A stretch of 16,437 nt of DNA from an uncultured Garciella sp. (GCA_900555725.1 USMD01000036.1:1-16437); one strand, 5' to 3'. Shown: positions 1 to 6,705, counted from the first letter of the stretch. Program-made: numbers and translations. The notes: a model not told the origin generated them from the sequence alone.

Positions 1-33
1 TCGTCGGCAGCGTCAGATGTGTATAAGAGACAG
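1..33 (+). other. Nextera Read 1 adapter (artefact)
   Basis: The first 33 bases match the Illumina Nextera Read 1 transposase adapter, which ends in the 19-bp Tn5 mosaic end (15-33, AGATGTGTATAAGAGACAG). It is synthetic sequence left untrimmed before assembly, not genomic DNA. Confidence 0.98.
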
Positions 34-85
34 CCTTTAATATTGTTAAGTATAATTATTATTAACTTATAATGATTATAAATTA

Positions 86-114
86 ATAATAATATATTCC
101 CAAAAATTTGTCAA
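86..114 (-). promoter_or_regulatory. Predicted sigma-A promoter facing left
   Basis: On the minus strand a perfect -35 TTGACA (109-114) is followed after exactly 17 bp by TATTAT (86-91). Transcription would start near position 79 and run off the contig, which implies a divergent gene to the left. The palindrome TTATAATGATTATAA (67-81) sits at the predicted start site and could be an operator, although its base composition makes it weak evidence. Confidence 0.5.
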
Positions 115-226
115 TGGTATTTCAAAAAATTCTCTTAAAATTTCTTATTTTCATTTTTTCTCCTTAAGGACTTATTTTATATGTACCACTGTTTTTCTTT
201 TCTAAATCAAAATATTACTTCTTTAG

Positions 227-388
227 GAAGATTCATTTATTAGTTTTGCAGATGTAGAAGATATCAATACTTTAATTCCTGATTCTGGTATTCAAAAAAA
301 ATATAAAAAAACAATTTGAGTTATATTGAAAGGTGAAAAAGGTATTTTTTCTCATTCATCATGGTATGATAGAAGCAAGAGTATTTAA
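227..388 (+). pseudogene. Possible decayed gene remnant, unidentified
   Basis: One plus-strand frame reads protein-like sequence (EDSFISFADVEDINTLIPD and onward) from 227 to a TGA at 317-319. It continues in the same frame with a tail containing FSHSSWYDRSK to a TAA at 386-388. It is blocked upstream by TAG (224-226) and has no start codon. I do not recognise the family. It may be the broken 3' end of a gene once upstream of mgsA, or chance in AT-rich DNA. Confidence 0.22.
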
Positions 389-406
389 GAAATGGAGTGA
401 TAGGAA

Positions 407-814
407 ATGAATATTGCACTAATTGCCCATGATAAGAAGAAAGATGATATGGTAAGACTAGCAATTGCCTACAAAAAAATCTTACAAAAACACAATTTAT
501 ATGCCACTGGCACTACCGGCAAAAGAATTATAGAGGCAACAGACCTAATAGTCCATCGTTTTAACTCTGGCCCATTGGGAGGGGATCAACAAATTGGTGC
601 TTATATCTCCGATAATAAAATGGACTTAGTCATCTTTCTTCGGGACCCTTTAACACCTCAACCCCACGAGCCAGATGTATCTGCATTAATCCGGCTAAGT
701 GATGTCTATTCCATTCCACTGGCAACCAATATGGGAACGGCAGAAATTTTACTTAGAGGCTTGGAGAAAGGCTTTTTAGATTGGCGAGATTATAGACGTG
801 GGAAAAAGGTATAA
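407..814 (+). CDS. mgsA: Methylglyoxal synthase
   Basis: Cytoplasmic enzyme converting dihydroxyacetone phosphate to methylglyoxal and phosphate, a glycolytic overflow bypass when triose phosphates accumulate. The 135-aa length matches the Bacillus/Clostridium form. Visible features are the N-terminal IALIAHD (3-9), the phosphate-binding TGTTG (34-38), the [11 protein letters not shown] block with catalytic Asp60 (E. coli Asp71), and His87 and Asp90 in [11 protein letters not shown] (E. coli His98 and Asp101). The start is set by GGAG at 394-397, nine bases before the ATG. The gene is solitary; a transposase element separates it from the next strong terminator. Its substrate is also the expected end product of the acid sugar operon in this contig, though no regulatory link is visible. 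Confidence 0.95.
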   Translation: MNIALIAHDKKKDDMVRLAIAYKKILQKHNLYATGTTGKRIIEATDLIVHRFNSGPLGGDQQIGAYISDNKMDLVIFLRDPLTPQPHEPDVSALIRLSDVYSIPLATNMGTAEILLRGLEKGFLDWRDYRRGKKV

Positions 815-847
815 ATTAGCCCAATGGATTAATATAAAAAAGTGGAT

Positions 848-880
848 AAAGTCCTTTCTAGGAACTTTGCCACCTTTTTT
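848..880 (+). terminator. Weak candidate terminator after mgsA
   Basis: A stem of AAAGT (848-852) with ACTTT (864-868), continued by CCT (853-855) with AGG (860-862) and a one-base bulge, has a four-base loop. A T6 run follows at 875-880, about six bases beyond the stem, which is further than usual, so termination may be inefficient. Confidence 0.3.
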
Positions 881-905
881 CGCCTATATTATACTTAGAC
901 GAAAA

Positions 906-928
906 CACAAGGGGACGGTTCTTTTGTG
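906..928 (+). repeat. Left REP-like inverted repeat
   Basis: The 23-bp sequence begins CACAAGGGGACGG and ends CTTTTGTG. On the plus strand it folds into a nine-pair hairpin with a five-base loop ACGGT, using three G-T wobbles; on the other strand those wobbles become mismatches, so folding is strand-specific. It abuts the transposase stop codon (929-931). It is the inverse of 1734-1756 with a single difference. Confidence 0.75.
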
Positions 929-1687
929 CTATATCCTCCTTATAATTCCAAAACTAACTCCTGTTAATCGTTCTATCTGCCTTATGGACAGTCCTCGGCT
1001 TTTTAATTCTTTAATAATCTTATCTCTTTTATCTCTTTGAAAATCCTGAACTCGCCCTGGATCTTCTACTTCAGCTATTTCTATTATAATTTGTGTTCCT
1101 TCTGTATCATCGATTCTACCTTGCTCTTCATATTCAAGGCACCTGTCATCATTTTTCTTCTCGTTAAAGTTTTTAAATAATTTTACAGCTCTTTTTTTAT
1201 TCTCTGCGAAAAGACTTAATGGAAAATTTATATCACAAATATTGACTTTTCTTATGTATTCATTATAGCTGCTCCAAGAATATTTTTTAATGTCTTTCTC
1301 AATACCTGCCTTTATTGGATTCTGATGTATATATCGCAGTACTGTTAAAAAATATTTATCATCTTCTACTGGCTCACTTTTATACCTATCTTGAAACAAA
1401 GGCCCTCTTCTTTTGTATTTCCGATTATACCAATATACATAGCTTGCTCCTATTCTTCGAAAAATAATTCCTAAGTCTTCTTTTTCCTCTTTTATGAGTA
1501 AATGTACATGATTGTTCATAAGACAATACGCATAGATTGTATATTGACTTACTTTTTTATATTTTTTAATCGTTTGAAGAAGTTTCTTACAATCTTCATG
1601 ATCCTTAAATACCACTTGCCCGTTAATTCCCCTAAACATCACATGATATATTCCTGTACTGCTTTTTTCCCTTGGTTTTCTTGCCAT
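929..1687 (-). CDS. REP-associated tyrosine transposase (Y1/IS200-like)
   Basis: 252-aa HUH single-strand DNA transposase of the RAYT class, related to IS200/IS605 TnpA. The Y1 core spans about residues 8-130. It carries the HUH metal motif MNNHVHLLI (His60, His62), the family signature RRGPLFQDRYKS (93-104), and candidate nucleophile tyrosines Tyr112 and Tyr119 in KYFLTVLRYIHQNP. A separate C-terminal helix-turn-helix region (about 222-252, GLSIRQIERLTGVS) is typical of clostridial members. The start ATG is preceded by GAGGTGA. The frame is intact, so the protein may be active. The stop codon directly abuts the left REP-like repeat. RAYTs are usually single-copy and domesticated, acting on REP sequences rather than moving as insertion sequences. 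Confidence 0.9.
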   Translation of the reverse strand: MARKPREKSSTGIYHVMFRGINGQVVFKDHEDCKKLLQTIKKYKKVSQYTIYAYCLMNNHVHLLIKEEKEDLGIIFRRIGASYVYWYNRKYKRRGPLFQDRYKSEPVEDDKYFLTVLRYIHQNPIKAGIEKDIKKYSWSSYNEYIRKVNICDINFPLSLFAENKKRAVKLFKNFNEKKNDDRCLEYEEQGRIDDTEGTQIIIEIAEVEDPGRVQDFQRDKRDKIIKELKSRGLSIRQIERLTGVSFGIIRRI

Positions 1688-1733
1688 AAAATCACCTCTT
1701 GTTCAATTTGTCATGAGTTAAAGGTAATACCAA

Positions 1734-1756
1734 CACAGAAGAACCGTCCCCTTGTG
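1734..1756 (-). repeat. Right REP-like inverted repeat
   Basis: Inverse copy of 906-928 with one difference. Read on the minus strand it is immediately preceded by GTAG (CTAC at 1757-1760 on plus), the same tetranucleotide that marks the 5' side of REP sequences recognised by RAYTs in enterobacteria. The adjoining CTTGTGCTA (1751-1759) is directly repeated at 1762-1770. Confidence 0.7.
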
Positions 1757-1781
1757 CTACCCTTGTGCTATACAAAAAGTA

Positions 1782-1823
1782 AAAACCGCCAAATAAGCCT
1801 AGCACATCTTATTTGACGGTTTT
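1782..1823. terminator. Bidirectional rho-independent terminator
   Basis: 16-bp stem, AAAACCGCCAAATAAG (1782-1797) with CTTATTTGACGGTTTT (1808-1823), one mismatch and a 10-base loop. T-rich sequence follows in both directions. It probably ended the mgsA transcript before the transposase unit was placed in between. Confidence 0.75.
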
Positions 1824-1879
1824 CTCTATAATCTCTTCCCCTTCTCTAAAAAAACTACACTCCATCCCTCTTTCCTCTT

Positions 1880-1915
1880 ATAATGATAAGTTAACCCCTG
1901 TTTTCTTATCATTAT
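1880..1915. repeat. Perfect 11-bp inverted repeat upstream of pta
   Basis: ATAATGATAAG (1880-1890) is exactly complementary to CTTATCATTAT (1905-1915), with a 14-base spacer. No T-run follows on either strand, so it is unlikely to be a terminator. It ends about 120 bp before the predicted pta -35 and may be a protein-binding site. Confidence 0.5.
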
Positions 1916-2033
1916 ATCCCCCGATATACTTATTATATCTATATATGAAAACGTTGTCAACAGATTCTGTAAAATAATTACTGTTATTATACATCAAAAA
2001 TCCCCTAATTTTTCATAAAGTAGACACAAATCC

Positions 2034-2063
2034 CTGTTAATTTTTTTGATAAAAGACTATAAT
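2034..2063 (+). promoter_or_regulatory. Predicted pta promoter
   Basis: A perfect TATAAT lies at 2058-2063, with a poor -35 (CTGTTA, 2034-2039) 18 bp upstream. Transcription from about 2070 would give a leader of roughly 40 bases before the GTG start. Confidence 0.5.
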
Positions 2064-2095
2064 AAAAATGTATGCTTTTCAATAGGAATAGAATT

Positions 2096-2101
2096 GGAGG
2101 G
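2096..2101 (+). promoter_or_regulatory. Ribosome binding site deciding the pta start
   Basis: GGAGGG ends seven bases before GTG at 2109. This excludes the in-frame TTG at 2046, which lies upstream of the predicted -10. Confidence 0.85.
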
Positions 2102-2108
2102 AATTGTA

Positions 2109-3080
2109 GTGGATTTATTTGAAAGCTTAAAATCAAAGATTCAGAGCGAAAACATACGTATTGTTTTCCCCGAGGGAACAGATCCTCGTATTTTAGGAGC
2201 AGCAGCCCGTCTTAAAAAGGATGGCTTATTAGATCCTGTACTCCTTGGAAATCCTGAGGAAATCAAAAAGGTTTCTAAAGAACAAGGAACTGATATAGGA
2301 GACCTTGAAATCATTGATCCAAACAATTATGCTGAATTTGACAAAATGGTACAAGCCTTTGTTGAACGTCGTAAGGGTAAGGCCACCGAGGAACAGGCAA
2401 GAGAGTTATTAAAAGATGTAAACTACTTTGGTACCATGTTAACTTATACGGATAAAGTTGACGGATTGGTAAGCGGTGCAGTCCATGCTACAGGAGATAC
2501 TGTTCGTCCAGCATTACAAATCATAAAAACAAAGCCAGGGGTTCATCTTACCAGTGGTTCCTTTGTTATGCTCCGGGGAGAAGAAAGATATTTATTTGCC
2601 GATTGTGCCATCAATATTGCACCTAATGCTCAGCAATTGGCAGAAATTGCTGTAGAAAGTGCTAAAATGGCTGAGGTCTTTGATATTGAACCTAGAGTTG
2701 CTATGTTAAGCTTCTCCACAAAGGGTTCTGCAAAATCTGATGAGGTTACAAAGGTACAGGAGGCTACAAAGCTAGCTCAAAAAATGGCTCCAAACTATGA
2801 AATCGATGGAGAGCTACAATTTGATGCTGCTTTTATAGAAAGTGTTGGACAACGAAAGGCTCCTGGTTCAAAGGTAGCTGGGAAAGCAACTGTATTTGTA
2901 TTTCCTGAAATACAATCTGGAAACATTAGCTATAAAATTGCCCAACGTTTCGGAAATTTTGAAGCAATCGGACCCATTCTTCAAGGACTTAATAAACCAA
3001 TTTCTGACCTTTCCCGTGGATGTAACGAAGAAGATGTTTATAAATTAGCTATTATTACAGCAAACCAAAGTTTAATATAA
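2109..3080 (+). CDS. pta: Phosphate acetyltransferase
   Basis: Interconverts acetyl-CoA plus phosphate and acetyl phosphate plus CoA, the step that lets fermenting clostridia make ATP through acetate kinase. The 323-aa protein is the short single-domain PTA_PTB form. Family blocks include RIVFPEGTDPRILGAAARL near the N-terminus, VDGLVSGAVHATGDTVRPAL and SGSFVML in the middle, and LSRGCNEEDV near the end. Ser302, Arg303 and Asp309 correspond to catalytic Ser309, Arg310 and Asp316 of the Methanosarcina enzyme. The start is GTG, chosen by its ribosome binding site and by agreement with family length. The usual partner ackA is not next to it; pta is monocistronic and ends in a palindromic terminator facing a convergent gene. 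Confidence 0.96.
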   Translation: MDLFESLKSKIQSENIRIVFPEGTDPRILGAAARLKKDGLLDPVLLGNPEEIKKVSKEQGTDIGDLEIIDPNNYAEFDKMVQAFVERRKGKATEEQARELLKDVNYFGTMLTYTDKVDGLVSGAVHATGDTVRPALQIIKTKPGVHLTSGSFVMLRGEERYLFADCAINIAPNAQQLAEIAVESAKMAEVFDIEPRVAMLSFSTKGSAKSDEVTKVQEATKLAQKMAPNYEIDGELQFDAAFIESVGQRKAPGSKVAGKATVFVFPEIQSGNISYKIAQRFGNFEAIGPILQGLNKPISDLSRGCNEEDVYKLAIITANQSLI

Positions 3081-3083
3081 TCT

Positions 3084-3111
3084 AAAAGAGATCGCCTAGG
3101 CGATCTCTTTT
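3084..3111. terminator. Bidirectional terminator, pta / fumarate reductase
   Basis: A 28-bp perfect palindrome with arms AAAAGAGATCGCC and GGCGATCTCTTTT lies between the converging stop codons (3078-3080 and 3114-3116). A-rich and T-rich outer ends allow it to work in both directions. Confidence 0.92.
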
Positions 3112-3113
3112 AT

Positions 3114-4892
3114 TTACTTTAATTCCTCTGATGCAGTTTGTCCAGCAATTCGTCCAAAGACGATAATGTCTGCTACAGCATTTCCACCGATACGATTTCC
3201 TCCATGAACACCGCCTCCCACTTCACCTGCGGCATAAAGACCTTTGATAGACTCACCCTCAGTATTGATCACATGGGTCTTAGGATCGATTTTTAAGCCA
3301 CCCATTGTATGGTGAATTCCTGGTGTAACCTTAAGGGCATAATAGGGACCTTCCTCTAAGGATTGGGTTAAATGTTCTCTTCCAAACTCCTTATCTACCC
3401 CTGCCTTAACATTCTCTGCATAAGTTTCCATGGTATCTTGTAAGGTATCTTTATTCATATCTAGCTTTTCCGCTAAATCTTCAATGTCCTCTGCCTTTAT
3501 GGCATAGTCATTTTCAATATAGCCAGCCAAAGAAGCATTTTCTTTACGCATTTCTTCATTGGTAATTAAATAAGCAGTTCCTCCAGGTTGTTTTAGTATA
3601 TTTTGAGAGACTACATCCCGGGTTTCTAATTCATCTATGAAACGTCTTCCTTCATTATTGATAAGGATAGCTCCATCTCCCCGTAGTCCTTCTGTAAAAA
3701 GATATCCTGTTTCTGGATCGGTAGTAGGATGAATTTGAATTTCTTCAATATCTGTAAGATCTGCACCTACCTCTTTAGCCATAATGATTCCATCTCCTGT
3801 TGCTCCCTTATGGTTGGTAGTGGAAAATCCTTTTAAATCTGGTCGATATTTTTCTACCATTTTGCTATTGGCACCAAAACCTCCTGTTGCCAAAATCACT
3901 GCCTTTGCATTGATATTAAACTCATTTTGATTTTCATCCTCTGCTACAATTCCTGTAACAGTCCCATCCTTTTCAATAAGCTTGGTTGCCTTTGTATTTA
4001 ATAGAATATCTACCCCAAGTTTCTCTAATTTATTAGAAAGAACCTTGACAATCACAGGTCCTACTGGTGAACCATCCGCTGGGGTATGGATTCTAGGATT
4101 GGTAGCACCTCCAGATAAAGTGACCCTTGTTAGGTTAGCACCCATTTCATTTAACCACTCTACAGCATCGGGAGCATTGTCTACTAAGGTATGTAAAAGC
4201 TCAGGATCATTTTTATTATGTCCTCCCTCCATAGTATCTTGATAAAAGGTTTCTTTGCTATCTTCAATGCCTGCTTGTTCTTGATATTTGGTCTCAGCAG
4301 CATTGATTCCACCAGTAGCCAAGTTAGTATTTCCACCTACCAATGGCATTTTCTCCACTACTACGACGGAGTCTCCTGCCTCTGCTACTTCTATAGCCGC
4401 AGACATACCAGCTCCACCGGCGCCTACTACTACCACATCTACATCTAAATCCTTTTGATTAACCTGATCCCCATCTTGATCATTTCCAGCATCCCTCAAA
4501 TCCTCTATATCTGCCCCCGCCTTTTCGAGAGCTTTAGTTATGGCTTTAATCATGGCCGTACTGGATATCGTTGCTCCACTGACGGCTTCTACATCAAGAC
4601 TTTGGGTATCTAAAATCCTAGAGGTAATCTCCTTAGCAGCCCCCTCTGCAAGGCTTGGGGTCTCCTCAGAAGCATCAATTTTAATGTCACTAATTTTCTC
4701 CTCTGTTACAGTTACCTTGGCAGTTACATCCCCGCCATGACCCTTTGCACTAGCCTCATAGGTTCCTGGCTTAAGCTTGCCCTGGACTGTTTCTCGATCT
4801 TGATTTTCATCCTGACCAGCACATCCTATAGATAGTCCCAGGATAGAAAATACCAATAAAAGTGCCACCAAGGCTTTGATTCTTTTTTTCAT
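3114..4892 (-). CDS. FMN-binding, FAD-dependent fumarate reductase-type lipoprotein
   Basis: 592-aa exported flavoprotein. A lipoprotein signal peptide (1-23, LSIGC lipobox, Cys24) anchors it outside the membrane. An FMN_bind domain (about 38-125) carries SGATIS (105-110), where ApbE would attach FMN, probably to Thr108. An FAD_binding_2 domain (about 151-590) starts with VVVVGAGGAGMSAA. The full fumarate reductase active site is present: His388, Thr400, Glu401, Arg425, His527 and Arg567 match Shewanella flavocytochrome c3 His365, Thr377, Glu378, Arg402, His504 and Arg544, all at one constant offset of 23. There is no CXXCH haem domain. It probably reduces fumarate or a similar unsaturated acid (a urocanate-type substrate is an alternative) with electrons passed through FMN. 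Start ATG is preceded by AAGGAAGG. It has its own promoter and terminator. Confidence 0.9.
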   Translation of the reverse strand: MKKRIKALVALLLVFSILGLSIGCAGQDENQDRETVQGKLKPGTYEASAKGHGGDVTAKVTVTEEKISDIKIDASEETPSLAEGAAKEITSRILDTQSLDVEAVSGATISSTAMIKAITKALEKAGADIEDLRDAGNDQDGDQVNQKDLDVDVVVVGAGGAGMSAAIEVAEAGDSVVVVEKMPLVGGNTNLATGGINAAETKYQEQAGIEDSKETFYQDTMEGGHNKNDPELLHTLVDNAPDAVEWLNEMGANLTRVTLSGGATNPRIHTPADGSPVGPVIVKVLSNKLEKLGVDILLNTKATKLIEKDGTVTGIVAEDENQNEFNINAKAVILATGGFGANSKMVEKYRPDLKGFSTTNHKGATGDGIIMAKEVGADLTDIEEIQIHPTTDPETGYLFTEGLRGDGAILINNEGRRFIDELETRDVVSQNILKQPGGTAYLITNEEMRKENASLAGYIENDYAIKAEDIEDLAEKLDMNKDTLQDTMETYAENVKAGVDKEFGREHLTQSLEEGPYYALKVTPGIHHTMGGLKIDPKTHVINTEGESIKGLYAAGEVGGGVHGGNRIGGNAVADIIVFGRIAGQTASEELK

Positions 4893-4950
4893 ATCTTATC
4901 CTTCCTTTCTTATATAATTCATTCTACTATCAAAGAACGTTCATGAATAC

Positions 4951-4979
4951 ATTGTAGCATAATGTCAATATATTAACAA
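4951..4979 (-). promoter_or_regulatory. Fumarate reductase promoter (extended -10)
   Basis: On the minus strand TTGTTA (4974-4979) and TACAAT (4951-4956) are 17 bp apart, with TGC directly before the -10, giving an extended -10. Transcription would start near 4944, beside a GAACGTTC palindrome (4935-4942). Confidence 0.65.
4962..4979. promoter_or_regulatory. Rex-like operator over the fumarate reductase -35
   Basis: ATGTCAATATATTAACAA matches 12 of the 14 defined positions of the clostridial Rex consensus TTGTTAANNNNTTAACAA, with one half-site perfect. It covers the -35 and the upstream part of the spacer, so a bound repressor should block polymerase. Rex senses NADH/NAD+ and typically represses fermentative genes. 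Site assignment is by eye only. Confidence 0.45.
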
Positions 4980-5141
4980 TTTATCTCCCGTCTATACTCC
5001 CACTATCGTGAATAAGGTAGCTTAGAGTTGGGAAACTTCTTGGCAATATAGACTAAAAATATCTAATCCTGTTTATGATTTACTTTTTTAAGTTCCCTAT
5101 GCTCTTCTGAAAGCAAAGGTTTCTGTGGTTAGAAGCAAAAT

Positions 5142-5166
5142 AAAAAAGCAGCTAAGCTGCTTTTTT
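5142..5166. terminator. Terminator of the acid sugar operon
   Basis: AAAAAAGCAG pairs with CTGCTTTTTT around a five-base loop; one T-run overlaps the gntP stop codon (5165-5167). Read on the minus strand the stem ends in T6 followed by further T-rich sequence. It separates the operon from the fumarate reductase gene. Confidence 0.88.
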
Positions 5167-6532
5167 ATCCAAAGATAGCATTTAAAATCAAAACCATTAC
5201 AAATCCCACTGCCCATACAATGGTCGTAGTAATAGACCATATTTGCATTTGTTCCTTTGCTTCGGTTAATCCCATGGTTCTGGTAACCACATGGAAGAAA
5301 CTATCATTGAAATAAGAGAAGAATAAGGAACCAACACAGGCTGATAGAGCCCCAAATAAAGGGCTTGCCCCTAAGCTTGCAAGGATGGGCGCTGTAATGG
5401 ATGCAGAAGTAAGCATAGCAACAGTACCACTCCCCTGAATAAACCTTAATAATGTAGCAATTAAAAATGGAAGTAAAATAGCTGGTAATCCTGTTTGAGC
5501 AATGATTTGAGCAATATGCTCTCCTACTCCACTATCTTTAATGATCTGCCCTAGGGCTCCACCACCACCGGTTACCAAGATAATAATCCCTGCGGAAGTA
5601 ATTCCCTTTTCCATTTCACTTAGGGTTTCCCTTCGGGTAAATCCTTTTGTTAAACCAACAATAGCCACAAGGGTTCCAATGGCTACAGCAATAATAGGTT
5701 CTCCTAAAAAAATAATAAAATCTACAAATCCTCCCTGTATCTCCATTACTTCAAAAACATTATTGATTAAAATTAAAACAATAGGTACAATAATTGGTGT
5801 AAAGGAAATTGCTACCCCGGGTAAATCCTCATCTCCAAAGTTTTCTATAGATTCATTGATCTCCATTGGCCTTTTTGGTCTTATCCAACTCTCTCCAGAT
5901 TCATCAGGTAGTTGATAAATCCTTTTTCCAATATATTTTGCATAAAGAATCCCTGCGATTGTCATAGGAATGGCAATCACAATCCCCCATAACATAAGTG
6001 TACCCACGCTTACTCCAAAGATTCCTGCTACCCCTACCGGTCCTGGTGTAGGTGGTACCATAGTATGGGTAATTACCAAACCTGTTGCCAGAGCAACTCC
6101 TAGGGAAATTACAGATTTTTTTGTCTGTCTAGACAATGCCTTTGCTAGGGGTGATAAAATTACAAATCCTGAATCACAAAAAATAGGAATAGATACCAAA
6201 AATCCTGTGGTAGCAAGGGCGATTTCTTCCTTGCCTTTTCCTAAAATCCTTAGGAAAGTGTTGGCCATAGTCTTGGCAGCTCCAGAAGCTTCAAAAAGAG
6301 CGCCCATCATTACCCCAAGGCCTATAATAATTCCTATACTCCCTAGAGTTCCTCCAAATCCACCAGTAATACTTGTAATGATGTCTTCATAAGGCACTCC
6401 ACCAACAATTCCAATGAGAATCGTTGCAATAATCAATGCTAGAAAGGTATGAATCTTTGTCTTCATAATCATGAAAACCAATACAATGAGTCCTACAGCT
6501 AACCCAAGAAGCATTTGTGTTTCGGCTGTCAT
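5165..6532 (-). CDS. GntP-family acid sugar permease
   Basis: 455-aa polytopic membrane protein of the gluconate:H+ symporter (GntP) family, with a dozen or so hydrophobic segments starting at residues 7-23. Diagnostic blocks are SIPIFCDSGFVILSPLAKAL and THTMVPPTPGP, plus a Gly-rich VTGGGGALGQII segment. The ATG is preceded by AAGGAGG seven bases upstream. As the last gene after deoR, an acid sugar kinase and pdxA2, it is expected to import the four-carbon aldonate that these enzymes degrade. It follows pdxA2 after a 228-bp gap holding a large fold-back structure, so its expression may differ from that of the upstream genes. Substrate is inferred from context, since GntP paralogues transport gluconate, idonate, glycerate and related acids. 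Confidence 0.92.
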   Translation of the reverse strand: MTAETQMLLGLAVGLIVLVFMIMKTKIHTFLALIIATILIGIVGGVPYEDIITSITGGFGGTLGSIGIIIGLGVMMGALFEASGAAKTMANTFLRILGKGKEEIALATTGFLVSIPIFCDSGFVILSPLAKALSRQTKKSVISLGVALATGLVITHTMVPPTPGPVGVAGIFGVSVGTLMLWGIVIAIPMTIAGILYAKYIGKRIYQLPDESGESWIRPKRPMEINESIENFGDEDLPGVAISFTPIIVPIVLILINNVFEVMEIQGGFVDFIIFLGEPIIAVAIGTLVAIVGLTKGFTRRETLSEMEKGITSAGIIILVTGGGGALGQIIKDSGVGEHIAQIIAQTGLPAILLPFLIATLLRFIQGSGTVAMLTSASITAPILASLGASPLFGALSACVGSLFFSYFNDSFFHVVTRTMGLTEAKEQMQIWSITTTIVWAVGFVMVLILNAIFG

Positions 6533-6573
6533 AGTAAGTCCTCCTTATAACTAATATAATCTATTGTACTAAT

Positions 6574-6705
6574 GAAACTGCTTCTAGTTTCAAAGATAGA
6601 TGTTTCACGAAACAGCGACTTAGTGCCCCTTTTTTTATCTCGACTTTATTATTGTAAAAAAAGAGGGTATTTGTGGAGTAGTGCAGTGAAAACATCTATC
6701 TTTGA
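6574..6705. repeat. Structured fold-back repeat between pdxA2 and gntP
   Basis: Outer arms AAAGATAGATGTTTCAC (6592-6608) and GTGAAAACATCTATCTTT (6686-6703) are complementary with one extra base. Inner arms at 6626-6637 (CCCCTTTTTTTA) and 6655-6667 (TAAAAAAAGAGGG) are also nearly complementary, giving one long interrupted hairpin. A small hairpin GAAACT/AGTTTC (6574-6591) flanks it. Part of the sequence recurs at 13219-13257. It could be a miniature non-coding repeat or a processing/attenuation structure in the operon mRNA. Confidence 0.6.

Larger units (their letters stand above)
34..406. other. AT-rich intergenic region upstream of mgsA
   Basis: This 373-bp stretch holds no complete gene that I can support. 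It contains a strong minus-strand promoter (86-114) pointing off the left edge, a 15-bp AT palindrome (67-81) and a possible decayed reading frame (227-388). No convincing plus-strand promoter for mgsA was found. The mgsA ribosome binding site GGAG is at 394-397. Confidence 0.6.
906..1756 (-). mobile_element. RAYT transposase unit with flanking REP-like repeats
   Basis: A Y1-type transposase gene is bracketed by two near-identical inverted 23-bp sequences (906-928 and 1734-1756; 22 of 23 positions match). No target duplication is visible, as expected for HUH single-strand transposases. The unit lies between mgsA and a strong bidirectional terminator at 1782-1823. Confidence 0.7.

Noticed and set aside
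122..154. Ten-codon minus-strand ORF (MKIRNFKRIF) with an AAGGAG site
   Set aside because: It lies upstream of, not downstream from, the predicted minus-strand promoter, and is too short to support without conservation data.
798..1040. Plus-strand frame after mgsA
   Set aside because: It overlaps the end of mgsA, crosses the REP-like repeat and is antisense to the intact transposase gene, with no ribosome binding site.
6563..6593. gntP-specific promoter (TTGAAA / TACAAT on minus)
   Set aside because: The hexamers are 19 bp apart, outside the usual 16-18 range, and the -35 falls within the repeat element; not strong enough to list.
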